From contig DAOVLG010000082.1 in NCBI GenBank assembly GCA_030631385.1, forward strand, positions 1 to 7,018: a stretch of DNA of 7,018 nt, in the 5' to 3' direction. Under the pieces are notes generated by a model. That model did not search any database, was not told the origin of the DNA, and saw only the letters and a list, made by a program, of their open reading frames with translations. Below, piece after piece: positions 1 to 6,006 of this stretch. The stretch is from Candidatus Coatesiibacteriota bacterium. Lineage in GTDB: Bacteria; RBG-13-66-14. Position 1 is the stretch's first letter. Each line of letters opens with the position of its first letter. The position numbers and the translations under genes were made by a program.

Positions 1-40
1 ACCCGGCGGACTTATTCGAGGTTCATTTTGCGCAAAAACT

Positions 41-292
41 GTGCCACCGCCGGCGAGGGACACTCGAGCTCGACCGAAAAGGACGACGAGGGGCGATTAA
101 GGCCGACATACCCCCGAGCTCCAATGTAAGCAGCGATAGATACAGAACCAAAAGTCGTCTTACATGGCGGATTCAAACGTGATATCCGTCCGTTTATCCG
201 AGAGAGGTCGTCTAGGTTTGAACAGCGAAACGAACCAAACGCCCTTAACTGCCTCAGGATAATACTCTACACCGGTTCAAGTGTGATAATCC
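41..292 (+). repeat. Direct repeat, copy 1 (about 250 bp, non-coding)
   Basis: This stretch aligns without gaps to 2141-2379 at a constant offset of 2100 bases. I count 33 mismatches in 239 positions (86% identity), about 25 of them transitions. After a 4-base indel the match continues through GTGTGATAATCC (281-292). The block 186-233 is identical in both copies. Mismatches show no three-base periodicity, and the frame that is open in copy 2 has a stop here (TAA in the codon after CCAATG at 121-126), so the repeat is probably not coding. Its left part (12-52) also matches an inverted segment at 2071-2110, so the element may begin near position 12. It ends about 130 bases before the membrane-protein start. 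It could be a dispersed intergenic element, a structured leader RNA or a mobile-element remnant; the sequence does not decide. Confidence 0.9.
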
Positions 293-307
293 AATTGATA
301 ATCCAAA
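284..307 (+). repeat. Two-copy 12-base tandem repeat at the end of repeat copy 1
   Basis: TGATAATCCAAT (284-295) is followed directly by TGATAATCCAAA (296-307), 11 of 12 bases identical. The second large repeat has only one such unit (TGATAATCC, 2388-2396). The duplication therefore marks the right boundary of copy 1 and may have arisen by slippage. The remaining spacer, 308-423, shows no other clear structure. A poor -35-like TTGTCA at 361-366 and an AT-rich stretch at 387-394 are the only promoter-like bases before the gene at 424. Confidence 0.6.
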
Positions 308-423
308 AAGACGCTCGTATAAATGCCCTCCTCACGAACCTGCTCTCCCGATTATTCAAGTTGTCAATCCGCCTATCCGGTATGGGATATAAAACAGACC
401 CCAGGGCAACCTGACGGGAAAAT

Positions 424-1902
424 ATGTCGAATCAGCGGATTAGCAATTCAGTTGAGAATTCCATAAAAGCAAAAGACTTAAGCGGTTCAACTAAGGTCGG
501 ACTGTCTTTATTGCCAGAAAAACCAAGACCCCGCGGATGGCATAGATTCTACTGGTTGACGCCGATTGTTTTCCTAATCGTTTGGCAACTACTTCGCAAG
601 GGCATAGCCTGGATACACACGGTAAATAATAGCACATACAGTTACAAGGTATTCTTCCCATTCAACTTAGCGCCCCTGGAATGGGTTGGTCTCTCGACGC
701 GCCTTATCTTCCTGTCGCTCTCGTTACTGATTGGTTTGGTTATCTGGCGTTGGCGCGGTGGTTTAGCAGGTCTCAAAGATAATAAATTCCTACCGCTTCT
801 TTTTTTGATTTGTCTAATAATGTTCTATACGTTCAACGCGGTATCCTACGGCCCTGCGGGTGCTATAACCCACACCGTGAATGAAGTAATGGATTACCCT
901 ATCGCTGGCGAGCACTTCACCGACGTTGGCGATCTCTTTGAGCGCTTCAACGAGATTGCCCCAACTCTAACCGAACACGCGACACACCATATACCCAGTC
1001 ACCCTCCGGGTCCGGTATTTCTCTGTAGGATCATGTTGGGATTGGACCCGAGCGGTTGGTTGTTGAGTGTTTTTCTCATCCTCGCAGGGGCAGCTTCTCT
1101 CTGGCCTGCGTGGGCGCTCCTCGGCGAGTTGGGTCTTACAGGGGAACGTCGGAGGGCGATCCTGCTACTCTGGCTGATCCTGCCGGCCGTGATAGCGTAT
1201 ACGATGACCTCCTTCGAGGCTCTGTTTTCAACCTTGATGCTTACCGGTATCACTCTAGGAATCAGAGCGGTAAAAAACAGAAGATATTCTATCGCCATCG
1301 GCGCGGGTCTGGTGTTGGCTTTTGGCGGGTTGATCAACTACTCGGTTGTAATCGTCGGCCTGGGGCTCACAACGGGTGCCGTCTTCGTCATTCACCGCGG
1401 TAAAAAACTGCGCGCCCTTTTCCCGCTTCTGTTCACTGGATTATCCTTTGTCGGAGCATACCTGTTGCTATATCTTATAAGCGGATTCAGTTATTTGAAG
1501 GGCTTCTTTCTGGCGGCAGCCTATGAGAATCCCGATGGCTTCAGGCTGTTTTCCCGACCTCTTGGTTACCTGACCGGCTTGACGACCAGCATTGGCGATC
1601 TGTGGTGGTTTCTCTGGCCCTGGCTCGGCTTGTTGCTCATCGCGGGGATCCGGGAGGTCCGTCGAAAACCGGTTCCCGAAGACGGCTGGGCCTGGGGGTT
1701 CCTTCTTTCATTGTTGCTCATGTTCCTCGTCGGGGCATGTAGGGTGGGTGAAACCGCCCGCATCATGCTCTTCGCATATCCGTTCTTGTTATATCTGATC
1801 CAAAGGAGCGGACCCCGCTTTTGGCGCCGCTTCGGAGGTATATCCGCCTTGACCTATGGCGCCAATCTCGCCTGTTTTGGTCTATTTCATACTTACTGGT
1901 AA
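424..1902 (+). CDS. Polytopic membrane protein, GT-C glycosyltransferase-like
   Basis: The 492-residue protein has a polar N-terminal tail (about 1-42) and then roughly 11-12 hydrophobic segments, for example near 43-57, 90-108, 122-140, 210-233, 264-280, 306-324, 331-352, 390-408, 424-438, 446-458 and 472-488. A long loop after the third segment carries acidic residues (E163, D167, D170) and the motif HHIPSHPPGP (188-197). A late GETARIMLF stretch (443-450) carries an E and an R next to a membrane segment. A large acidic loop after an early membrane segment and an SHPPGP-type motif recall GT-C enzymes, which move sugars from polyprenyl-phosphate carriers outside the membrane. That assignment is by pattern only; donor and acceptor are unknown. 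ATG 424 is the only usable start (next Met is residue 133), with a weak SD (ACGGGAA). The gene is AT-richer than its neighbours (601-660 is 25/60 G+C) and lies between two repeat copies, which suggests acquisition. It could instead be an uncharacterised membrane family. Confidence 0.85.
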   Translation: MSNQRISNSVENSIKAKDLSGSTKVGLSLLPEKPRPRGWHRFYWLTPIVFLIVWQLLRKGIAWIHTVNNSTYSYKVFFPFNLAPLEWVGLSTRLIFLSLSLLIGLVIWRWRGGLAGLKDNKFLPLLFLICLIMFYTFNAVSYGPAGAITHTVNEVMDYPIAGEHFTDVGDLFERFNEIAPTLTEHATHHIPSHPPGPVFLCRIMLGLDPSGWLLSVFLILAGAASLWPAWALLGELGLTGERRRAILLLWLILPAVIAYTMTSFEALFSTLMLTGITLGIRAVKNRRYSIAIGAGLVLAFGGLINYSVVIVGLGLTTGAVFVIHRGKKLRALFPLLFTGLSFVGAYLLLYLISGFSYLKGFFLAAAYENPDGFRLFSRPLGYLTGLTTSIGDLWWFLWPWLGLLLIAGIREVRRKPVPEDGWAWGFLLSLLLMFLVGACRVGETARIMLFAYPFLLYLIQRSGPRFWRRFGGISALTYGANLACFGLFHTYW

Positions 1903-1999
1903 AGGGATAATCACCAATCATGAACGGTTATTATCATACTATCTATACCAACCTCAGTGAGTGGGTGTATGCTATCGTACCACCAGATGATGGGGCGAT

Positions 2000-2029
2000 G
2001 CGGCGGATAGCGTGAAGCTTGACCGCCGC
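2000..2029 (+). repeat. GC-rich hairpin, 7-bp stem
   Basis: GCGGCGG at 2000-2006 is the exact reverse complement of CCGCCGC at 2023-2029, with a 16-base loop containing GAAGCTT. No T-run follows, so it is not a standard intrinsic terminator. The AAGCTT in the loop recurs in the loop of the larger palindrome at 2072-2151. Confidence 0.5.
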
Positions 2030-2070
2030 GTCAAGTGTCCGGCGTACACCCGCCGAATCCACGATCGCTG

Positions 2071-2110
2071 AGGCGGTGGCACAGTTTTTGCGCAAATGAA
2101 CCATGAATAG
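2071..2110 (-). repeat. Inverted copy of the repeat's 5' end
   Basis: The reverse complement of 2071-2110 matches positions 12-52 almost base for base; the shared core includes GCGCAAAAACTGTGCCACCG. Copy 1 in direct orientation and this copy in inverted orientation flank the membrane-protein gene like terminal inverted repeats about 40 bp long. Going left, the similarity breaks and may resume with GGACACTTGA (reverse complement of 2032-2041), near the GGGCACTTGA of repeat copy 2, so this may be a longer rearranged fragment. Confidence 0.75.
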
Positions 2111-2151
2111 CTCTGCGAAGCTTCACTCCTGCAAAAATCTGTGCCACCGCC
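2072..2151 (+). repeat. Long palindrome, 20-bp arms with one bulge
   Basis: The left arm 2072-2091 (GGCGGTGGCACAG then TTTTTGC) pairs with the right arm 2131-2151 (GCAAAAA, a bulged T at 2138, then CTGTGCCACCGCC). All 20 pairs are Watson-Crick, and the loop is 39 bases (2092-2130). It is created by the inverted 5' fragment meeting direct copy 2. It could act as a transcription barrier after the membrane-protein gene, a recombination hot spot, or the end of a mobile element. Confidence 0.8.
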
Positions 2152-2396
2152 GGCGATGGGCACTTGATCTCGACCGAAAAGGACGACGAGGGGCGTTTAA
2201 GGCCGACATACTCCCGAACTCCAATGCAGATAACGACGGATACGGAATTACAAATTATCTCTCACGGTGGATTCAAACCTAATCCCCGTCCGTTTATCCG
2301 AGAGAGGTCGTCTAGGTTTGAACAGCGAAACGACCCAAACGTCCTTAACTGTCTCAAGATAATACTCTACACCGGTTCAGAAACGTGTGATAATCC
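2139..2396 (+). repeat. Direct repeat, copy 2 (about 250 bp, non-coding)
   Basis: This is the second copy of the element at 41-292, in the same orientation. It differs at 33 of 239 aligned positions and has four extra bases near 2380-2384. It ends at GTGTGATAATCC, only 36 bases before the proposed start of the M23-domain gene. A reading frame is open through it (2164-2436), but copy 1 breaks that frame and the substitutions show no codon pattern. TTCAAACCT (2272-2280) and AGGTTTGAA (2314-2322) form a perfect 9-bp inverted pair; in copy 1 only the 7-bp core is kept. Confidence 0.9.
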
Positions 2397-2432
2397 CCTG
2401 GTAAAAATTCTTAAAAAAAGAAGCATGGGATA

Positions 2433-2888
2433 TTGATTCTACTGGTAGTAGTCGGGGTTCTGGCCGACGTCGCACCGCGTCTGCCTGACTTCGTCGAGAA
2501 GGCCGACCCCGCCAAGCTGGGCATGATCTGGCCCGTGGAAGGCCACCCCGACCTTCTGGGATTCGGCTCCACGGAGAACTTCGCCTTCGACGCCCCCGGT
2601 TTCCACGGCGGAATCAACATCTCCTCGCCGGCCGGCACGGTGGTGTTTGCCGGCGAGGTGCCGCCCTACGGCACCCTGGCGATAATCGAGCATGACAAGG
2701 GGCTCCGAACCTGGTACAGTCCCCTTTTCCGCCCCAAGATAACCAAGGGCGACGAGGTGACCCAGGGTCAGATAATCGGTCAGGTTGACCGAAGCTCCTA
2801 CTCCCCGGAATATCATCTCCACTTCGAGGTGCATCTGGAAAACCTGCATCTGGACCCTCCGGCCTTTTTGCCCGATTTTGAGGATTAA
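2433..2888 (+). CDS. Short M23/LytM-domain protein, degenerate active site
   Basis: The 151-residue product is almost only a LytM (M23) domain, about residues 33-146, the fold of zinc peptidases that cut peptidoglycan cross-links. Family signatures are HGGINISSPAGT (58-69), KGDEVTQGQIIGQV (105-118) and HLHFEV (128-133). The usual HxxxD zinc motif reads H58-G-G-I-N62, so Asp is replaced by Asn. The usual Y-x-H-L reads YSPL (95-98), so a catalytic His is replaced by Pro. The HxH pair (H128, H130) is kept. Hydrolysis is therefore doubtful, and a role like the degenerate LytM activators (EnvC or NlpD type) is possible, though the coiled coil of EnvC is absent. The start is uncertain. TTG 2433 is the best available codon, about 9 bases after AGAAG, and it leaves a bare hydrophobic stretch (ILLVVVGVLA) without a charged n-region. 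In-frame codons just upstream read KKKHGI but contain no common start codon. Confidence 0.75.
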   Translation: MILLVVVGVLADVAPRLPDFVEKADPAKLGMIWPVEGHPDLLGFGSTENFAFDAPGFHGGINISSPAGTVVFAGEVPPYGTLAIIEHDKGLRTWYSPLFRPKITKGDEVTQGQIIGQVDRSSYSPEYHLHFEVHLENLHLDPPAFLPDFED

Positions 2889-2934
2889 CCCGCAACTCTC
2901 CCGGCGGCTGCTGCGTAGCTCAGGGGGACTAACG

Positions 2935-2962
2935 TTGAGCCGCCCGGGCCTAACGGTATCAT
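2935..2962 (+). promoter_or_regulatory. Candidate sigma70-type promoter for the protease gene
   Basis: TTGAGC (2935-2940), a 16-base spacer and TATCAT (2957-2962) match the -35/-10 consensus at 4/6 and 5/6 positions. The site lies about 48 bases before the protease ATG in the 122-base gap after the M23-domain gene. It would let the protease and the gene after it be transcribed separately from the repeat-proximal gene. Prediction by eye only. Confidence 0.35.
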
Positions 2963-3001
2963 CGTTTTCGATACGGACACCTCTGGTGTGCGGATTTGAT
3001 T

Positions 3002-3008
3002 GGAGAAG
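3002..3008 (+). promoter_or_regulatory. Ribosome binding site deciding the protease start
   Basis: GGAGAAG sits just before ATG 3011, with five bases between GGAG and the start. It supports ATG 3011 over the in-frame TTG at 2996, which would overlap this site and add five residues before the signal sequence. Confidence 0.75.
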
Positions 3009-3010
3009 AC

Positions 3011-4549
3011 ATGGCTAAACGGATATTCACCACCCTGGTGGTTGGCGTGCTGCTGGGGCTCTCGCTCTGGGTCATCGCCGGGGCGGGCGACTACGTCCTG
3101 GCCGAGGGGAGCGAGGTCAACTCCTACCAGCTCCTGGCCACCTTCAACGCCACCCTGCGTCTGATCAGCCGGGAGTACGTGGAGGAGCGGGCCTTCGATG
3201 AACTGATCTACGGGGCCATCCGCGGGATGCTCGACACCCTGGATCCACACTCCATGCTGATGGAGCCGGACCTTTACGACAACCTGAAGCTGGAGACCAC
3301 CGGCAGGTTCGGCGGTCTGGGGATGCAGGTGCAGATCACCGCCGAGGACGATACCCTGACGGTGATGGCGCCCTTCGATGGCACGCCGGCGGCGCGGGCC
3401 GGCCTCATGCCCGGTGACAAGATCGTGGAGATAGACGGGGAGAGCACCTACGACATGGACATCAGCGAGGCGGTGAGCCTGATGCGCGGCGAGCCGGGGA
3501 CCGAGGTCACCCTCTCCATCTACCGACCCGGCATGGACGAGGTCATGGAGATCACCCTCGAGCGCGAGGAGATCGAGGTGGACAGCGTCCCGGATCACTT
3601 CATGGTCAACCCCGTCACCGGCTACATCCGCATCAGCGACTTCTCGGTTGACACCGCCGATGAACTCGCCACGGCGATCCGGGAGCTCACCGGCGAGGGG
3701 ATGGAGCGGTTGATCCTGGATCTGCGGAGCAATCCCGGCGGTACTTTGGAGGCCGCCGTCGAGGTGAGCCAGGTCTTCTCCCACCCCGGCGAGCTTGTCG
3801 TCTACACCGAGGGTCGCAACGCCCCGGAGACCCACACCGAGTACAGGGGAACCGGGAACGGTTTCCGGACCGACTTTCCCGTGGCTCTCTTGGTTGACTC
3901 CGGCTCGGCCTCGGCCTCGGAAATAGTCACCGGCGCCCTCAAGGCCTGGGACCGCGGCGTGATCTTCGGCACCACCACCTTCGGCAAGGGATCGGTGCAG
4001 AGCATCTTCAACCTCTCCAAGCTCCAGCCCGGCGCCCCCGACAATATGGCAGTCAAGCTCACCGTCGCCCGCTACTTCACCCCCGACGGCGTCTGCATCG
4101 AAGGCGTGGGTATTGACCCCCACGTTTACCTGGAGCCGATCATCTACACCGGCTTCACCGCCCGCTTCGTCGGCTCGGGTTACCATCGCGCCATCGCCAC
4201 CGACTTCCGCCTCGCCCACGAGATCAACCCGGAGGGGGTCTTCGCCGATCTCACCGACGTTAAACTGGCCGGCCTCGTCGAGACCTTCATGGCCGAACAG
4301 GAGGAGCCCTTCGAGTACACCGGCGACGAGCTCACCCCCGAGGTTCTCGACCAACTGCGCCTCTACATCCGATCAGAGATCATCACCCAGCTCGGCGGCG
4401 TGGACGGGCGCGCCAACGCCTCCCGCTTTCGCATCGCCAACGACCCCTGGGTGGCCGAGGTCATCCGGCTGATGGCCGACGAGTCCGCCCTGGCCAAGGC
4501 TCGCGCCGAGACCGTGGTTAAGCTCGCCGAGCTGGTCGAAGAGGAGTAG
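3011..4549 (+). CDS. ctpA: Carboxyl-terminal processing protease (S41 family, PDZ)
   Basis: The 512-residue protein starts MAKRIF and has one N-terminal hydrophobic segment (about 4-27) that should anchor or export it to the periplasm. A helical N-terminal part is followed by a PDZ domain (about 98-180, with GGLGMQVQ, GTPAARAGLMPGDKIVEIDG) and the S41 core (about 195-375). The catalytic site is complete: Ser301 in GSASASE, Lys326 in TFGKG and Gln330. The 25-residue Ser-Lys spacing and the Gln four residues further equal those of E. coli Prc (S452, K477, Q481). LDLRSNPGG (236-244) is also typical. CTPs clip or degrade envelope proteins from their C-termini, and some degrade M23 cell-wall hydrolases, which fits the neighbour. 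Residues from about 376 to the end form a charged, probably helical tail. The stop codon touches the next ATG, indicating translational coupling. The family is very clear; the symbol is generic. Confidence 0.95.
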   Translation: MAKRIFTTLVVGVLLGLSLWVIAGAGDYVLAEGSEVNSYQLLATFNATLRLISREYVEERAFDELIYGAIRGMLDTLDPHSMLMEPDLYDNLKLETTGRFGGLGMQVQITAEDDTLTVMAPFDGTPAARAGLMPGDKIVEIDGESTYDMDISEAVSLMRGEPGTEVTLSIYRPGMDEVMEITLEREEIEVDSVPDHFMVNPVTGYIRISDFSVDTADELATAIRELTGEGMERLILDLRSNPGGTLEAAVEVSQVFSHPGELVVYTEGRNAPETHTEYRGTGNGFRTDFPVALLVDSGSASASEIVTGALKAWDRGVIFGTTTFGKGSVQSIFNLSKLQPGAPDNMAVKLTVARYFTPDGVCIEGVGIDPHVYLEPIIYTGFTARFVGSGYHRAIATDFRLAHEINPEGVFADLTDVKLAGLVETFMAEQEEPFEYTGDELTPEVLDQLRLYIRSEIITQLGGVDGRANASRFRIANDPWVAEVIRLMADESALAKARAETVVKLAELVEEE

Positions 4550-5917
4550 ATGAACCTCCATCGGCTGGTCGCCGTACTGGTCTGTCTTTCGGCCGTGGTC
4601 GCCACGGCCGAAAGCGTCATCTGCTCAGGATGTGGCGAGGTTTCCTCCCCGGAGGACCTCTACTGCGCCACCTGCGGCGCCCGGCTGGCCGGGTCCGAGG
4701 AGGTACTGCGCGCCAAGGGGGCCGTGGTGGCTGTCCGCGTGGACACCGACCTCTTCTGGCGCGTACCCGATATCAAACCCGATCTCACCGAGGTAGCGCC
4801 TCCACGTTTCCCCGGCTCCGGCTTCGTCATAGACGACGCCGGCCACGTGGCGACCAGCGCCGAGTTCCTTACCGGCTGGCGCATGGTCTGGGTACGCACC
4901 ACCGACGGCGAAGAGAGGCCGGCCGAGGTGGTGGGGGTGGACCCCCCCACCGGCATCGCCCTGTTGAGGATCGAAGATCCGCCCCCTCCCGTGGTTTGGG
5001 CCCCGGATGGCGAGCTCGAGGCCAACGCCCCGATGCACATCCTCGGCCGTTCACCCGAGCTGGGGCTGTTGGACATACCGGCGCTCGCCACGGGGAGGCG
5101 TGCGCGGAGCGGTTTCACCGAGATTGAACGGTCGCTTTTACTGGTCGCCGCCGTGGAACCGCCCTGTTGGGGAGGCCCGGTGATCAACGCCGACGGCCGG
5201 GTGGTGGCCATGATCGAGGCCCGTCCCGGTCCCTTCCTGGAGTCGGGGAGGGCGCTCGGCGTACCGGTGGAGCTCGTGCGTGAGGTTACGGACCGATTGA
5301 AGGCAGGTGCGGGAATCCCACGATCCTACCTCGGCGTTGTACCCACGGCGAACACCGGCGGCCCCGGTCTTCGGGTCCAGTTCCTACTGCCCGGCTCCAC
5401 CGCCAAGGCGGTGGGGCTCTTGAGGGGCGACGTCCTCCTCTCAATCGACGGCGAACTGGGCGCCGATCCCATCACCTTCCAGAGCGCGGTGTTGGAGCGG
5501 GAGATCGGCACGGTTATCGAACTCGCCGTCCTCCGCCTGGAGGTGGAGCTGATGGTTCGGGTTACGCTGGCCGAACGCCCCCTCGAGCCGCGCCTGGATG
5601 CGTACGACGCCCTGAACTTCTACCTGGGCCTCGAGACGGACCCCGTGCCCGGCGGTTTCGACGTCATAGGTCTGGTGCCGGGCGGGGCGGCTGACCGGCT
5701 AGCCTATCCCCTGGAGATGCCCAAGATCTACCGCGCCCTGGCCGGCGCCGACTTCGACACCGAACGGGGCGCGGAGCTGAAGGCTCCCGACGTGCTCGGG
5801 GACATCGTGGCCAGGAGCTACCTGGAGCGGCACTTCGCCATCGGCCTCTTCTGGGGGCCGACCCGCTACGAGGGCAAGGTCTTCATCGTCCCCCTGCGCC
5901 GACCGCTTATCGTCTAG
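4550..5917 (+). CDS. Exported zinc-ribbon, HtrA-like pseudoprotease, PDZ protein
   Basis: The 455-residue protein begins with a signal-like segment (1-20, ending ATA before E21). A zinc ribbon follows: C25-x2-C28, ten residues, C39-x2-C42. Residues about 55-250 follow the trypsin/HtrA fold: GSGFVIDDAGHVATSAEF (89-106), VGVDPPTGIALLRIE (128-142) and PPCWGGPVINADGRVVAMI (204-222). At the three catalytic places HtrA proteases have TNxHV, TDLA and GNSGGP. Here they are TSAEF (Glu105 for His), TGIA (Gly135 for Asp) and PCWGGP (Trp207 for Ser), so proteolysis by the usual mechanism is excluded. A PDZ domain follows (about 260-340, YLGVV, GSTAKAVGLLRGDVLLSIDG), then about 110 residues that may be a second, divergent PDZ-like unit. 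ATG 4550 directly follows the protease TAG, with GAGGAG just before it, so translation is coupled. It may be a scaffold or adaptor for the protease (inference). Confidence 0.85.
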   Translation: MNLHRLVAVLVCLSAVVATAESVICSGCGEVSSPEDLYCATCGARLAGSEEVLRAKGAVVAVRVDTDLFWRVPDIKPDLTEVAPPRFPGSGFVIDDAGHVATSAEFLTGWRMVWVRTTDGEERPAEVVGVDPPTGIALLRIEDPPPPVVWAPDGELEANAPMHILGRSPELGLLDIPALATGRRARSGFTEIERSLLLVAAVEPPCWGGPVINADGRVVAMIEARPGPFLESGRALGVPVELVREVTDRLKAGAGIPRSYLGVVPTANTGGPGLRVQFLLPGSTAKAVGLLRGDVLLSIDGELGADPITFQSAVLEREIGTVIELAVLRLEVELMVRVTLAERPLEPRLDAYDALNFYLGLETDPVPGGFDVIGLVPGGAADRLAYPLEMPKIYRALAGADFDTERGAELKAPDVLGDIVARSYLERHFAIGLFWGPTRYEGKVFIVPLRRPLIV

Positions 5918-5933
5918 ACACGGTCACCCACGA

Positions 5934-5955
5934 AAAAAAAGGGATCACAACCCTT
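5934..5955 (-). terminator. Possible minus-strand terminator, weak stem
   Basis: On the minus strand AAGGG, a 7-base loop and CCCTT are followed by a run of T (complement of the A-run 5933-5940). The stem has only five pairs. It lies just after the end of the plus-strand operon and would stop antisense transcription entering it. Confidence 0.35.
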
Positions 5956-6006
5956 ATCTGGACCAACTGAACTCCACAAAGAAAGAAATATTTCCGACCC
6001 ATAGAT

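Larger units (their letters stand above)
1903..2138. other. Non-coding spacer with inverted repeats
   Basis: No supportable gene lies between the membrane-protein stop and repeat copy 2. The stretch is rich in inverted sequence: GCGGCGG (2000-2006) pairs with CCGCCGC (2023-2029); GGGTGTA (1963-1969) can pair with TACACCC (2045-2051); and an inverted copy of the repeat's 5' end lies at 2071-2110. There is no clear terminator with a T-tract after the membrane-protein gene. Confidence 0.6.

Noticed and set aside
270..292. GGTTCAA-like T-arm suggesting a tRNA remnant
   Set aside because: No acceptor stem or anticodon arm can be drawn around it in either repeat copy.
361..393. Promoter TTGTCA ... 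TATAAA before the membrane-protein gene
   Set aside because: Spacing is 21 bases for TATAAA, or 19 with a poor -10. Too weak to list as a feature.
545..556. GATTCTACTGGT shared with 2435-2446
   Set aside because: The two copies are read in different frames and lie at very different distances from their repeats. A chance 12-base match is possible.
1920..2015. 31-codon frame MNGYYHTIYTNL...
   Set aside because: No SD at a useful distance, it runs into a hairpin, and no family is recognisable.
2164..2436. 90-codon open frame through repeat copy 2
   Set aside because: The homologous copy 1 has a stop in this frame, and mismatches between copies are spread over all codon positions. The protein has no recognisable features.
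2410..2436. Possible -1 frameshift on the A7 run joining the repeat frame to the M23-domain gene
   Set aside because: The upstream frame is probably non-coding, and the run is not a canonical slippery heptamer in that frame. A base error or a lost start explains the layout more simply.
2996..3010. Alternative TTG start for the CTP gene
   Set aside because: It overlaps the SD that fits ATG 3011 well.
2885..4354. 489-codon antisense frame opposite the CTP gene
   Set aside because: It is the mirror of a strongly GC-biased real gene. Its product is low-complexity and the sense gene has clear catalytic motifs.
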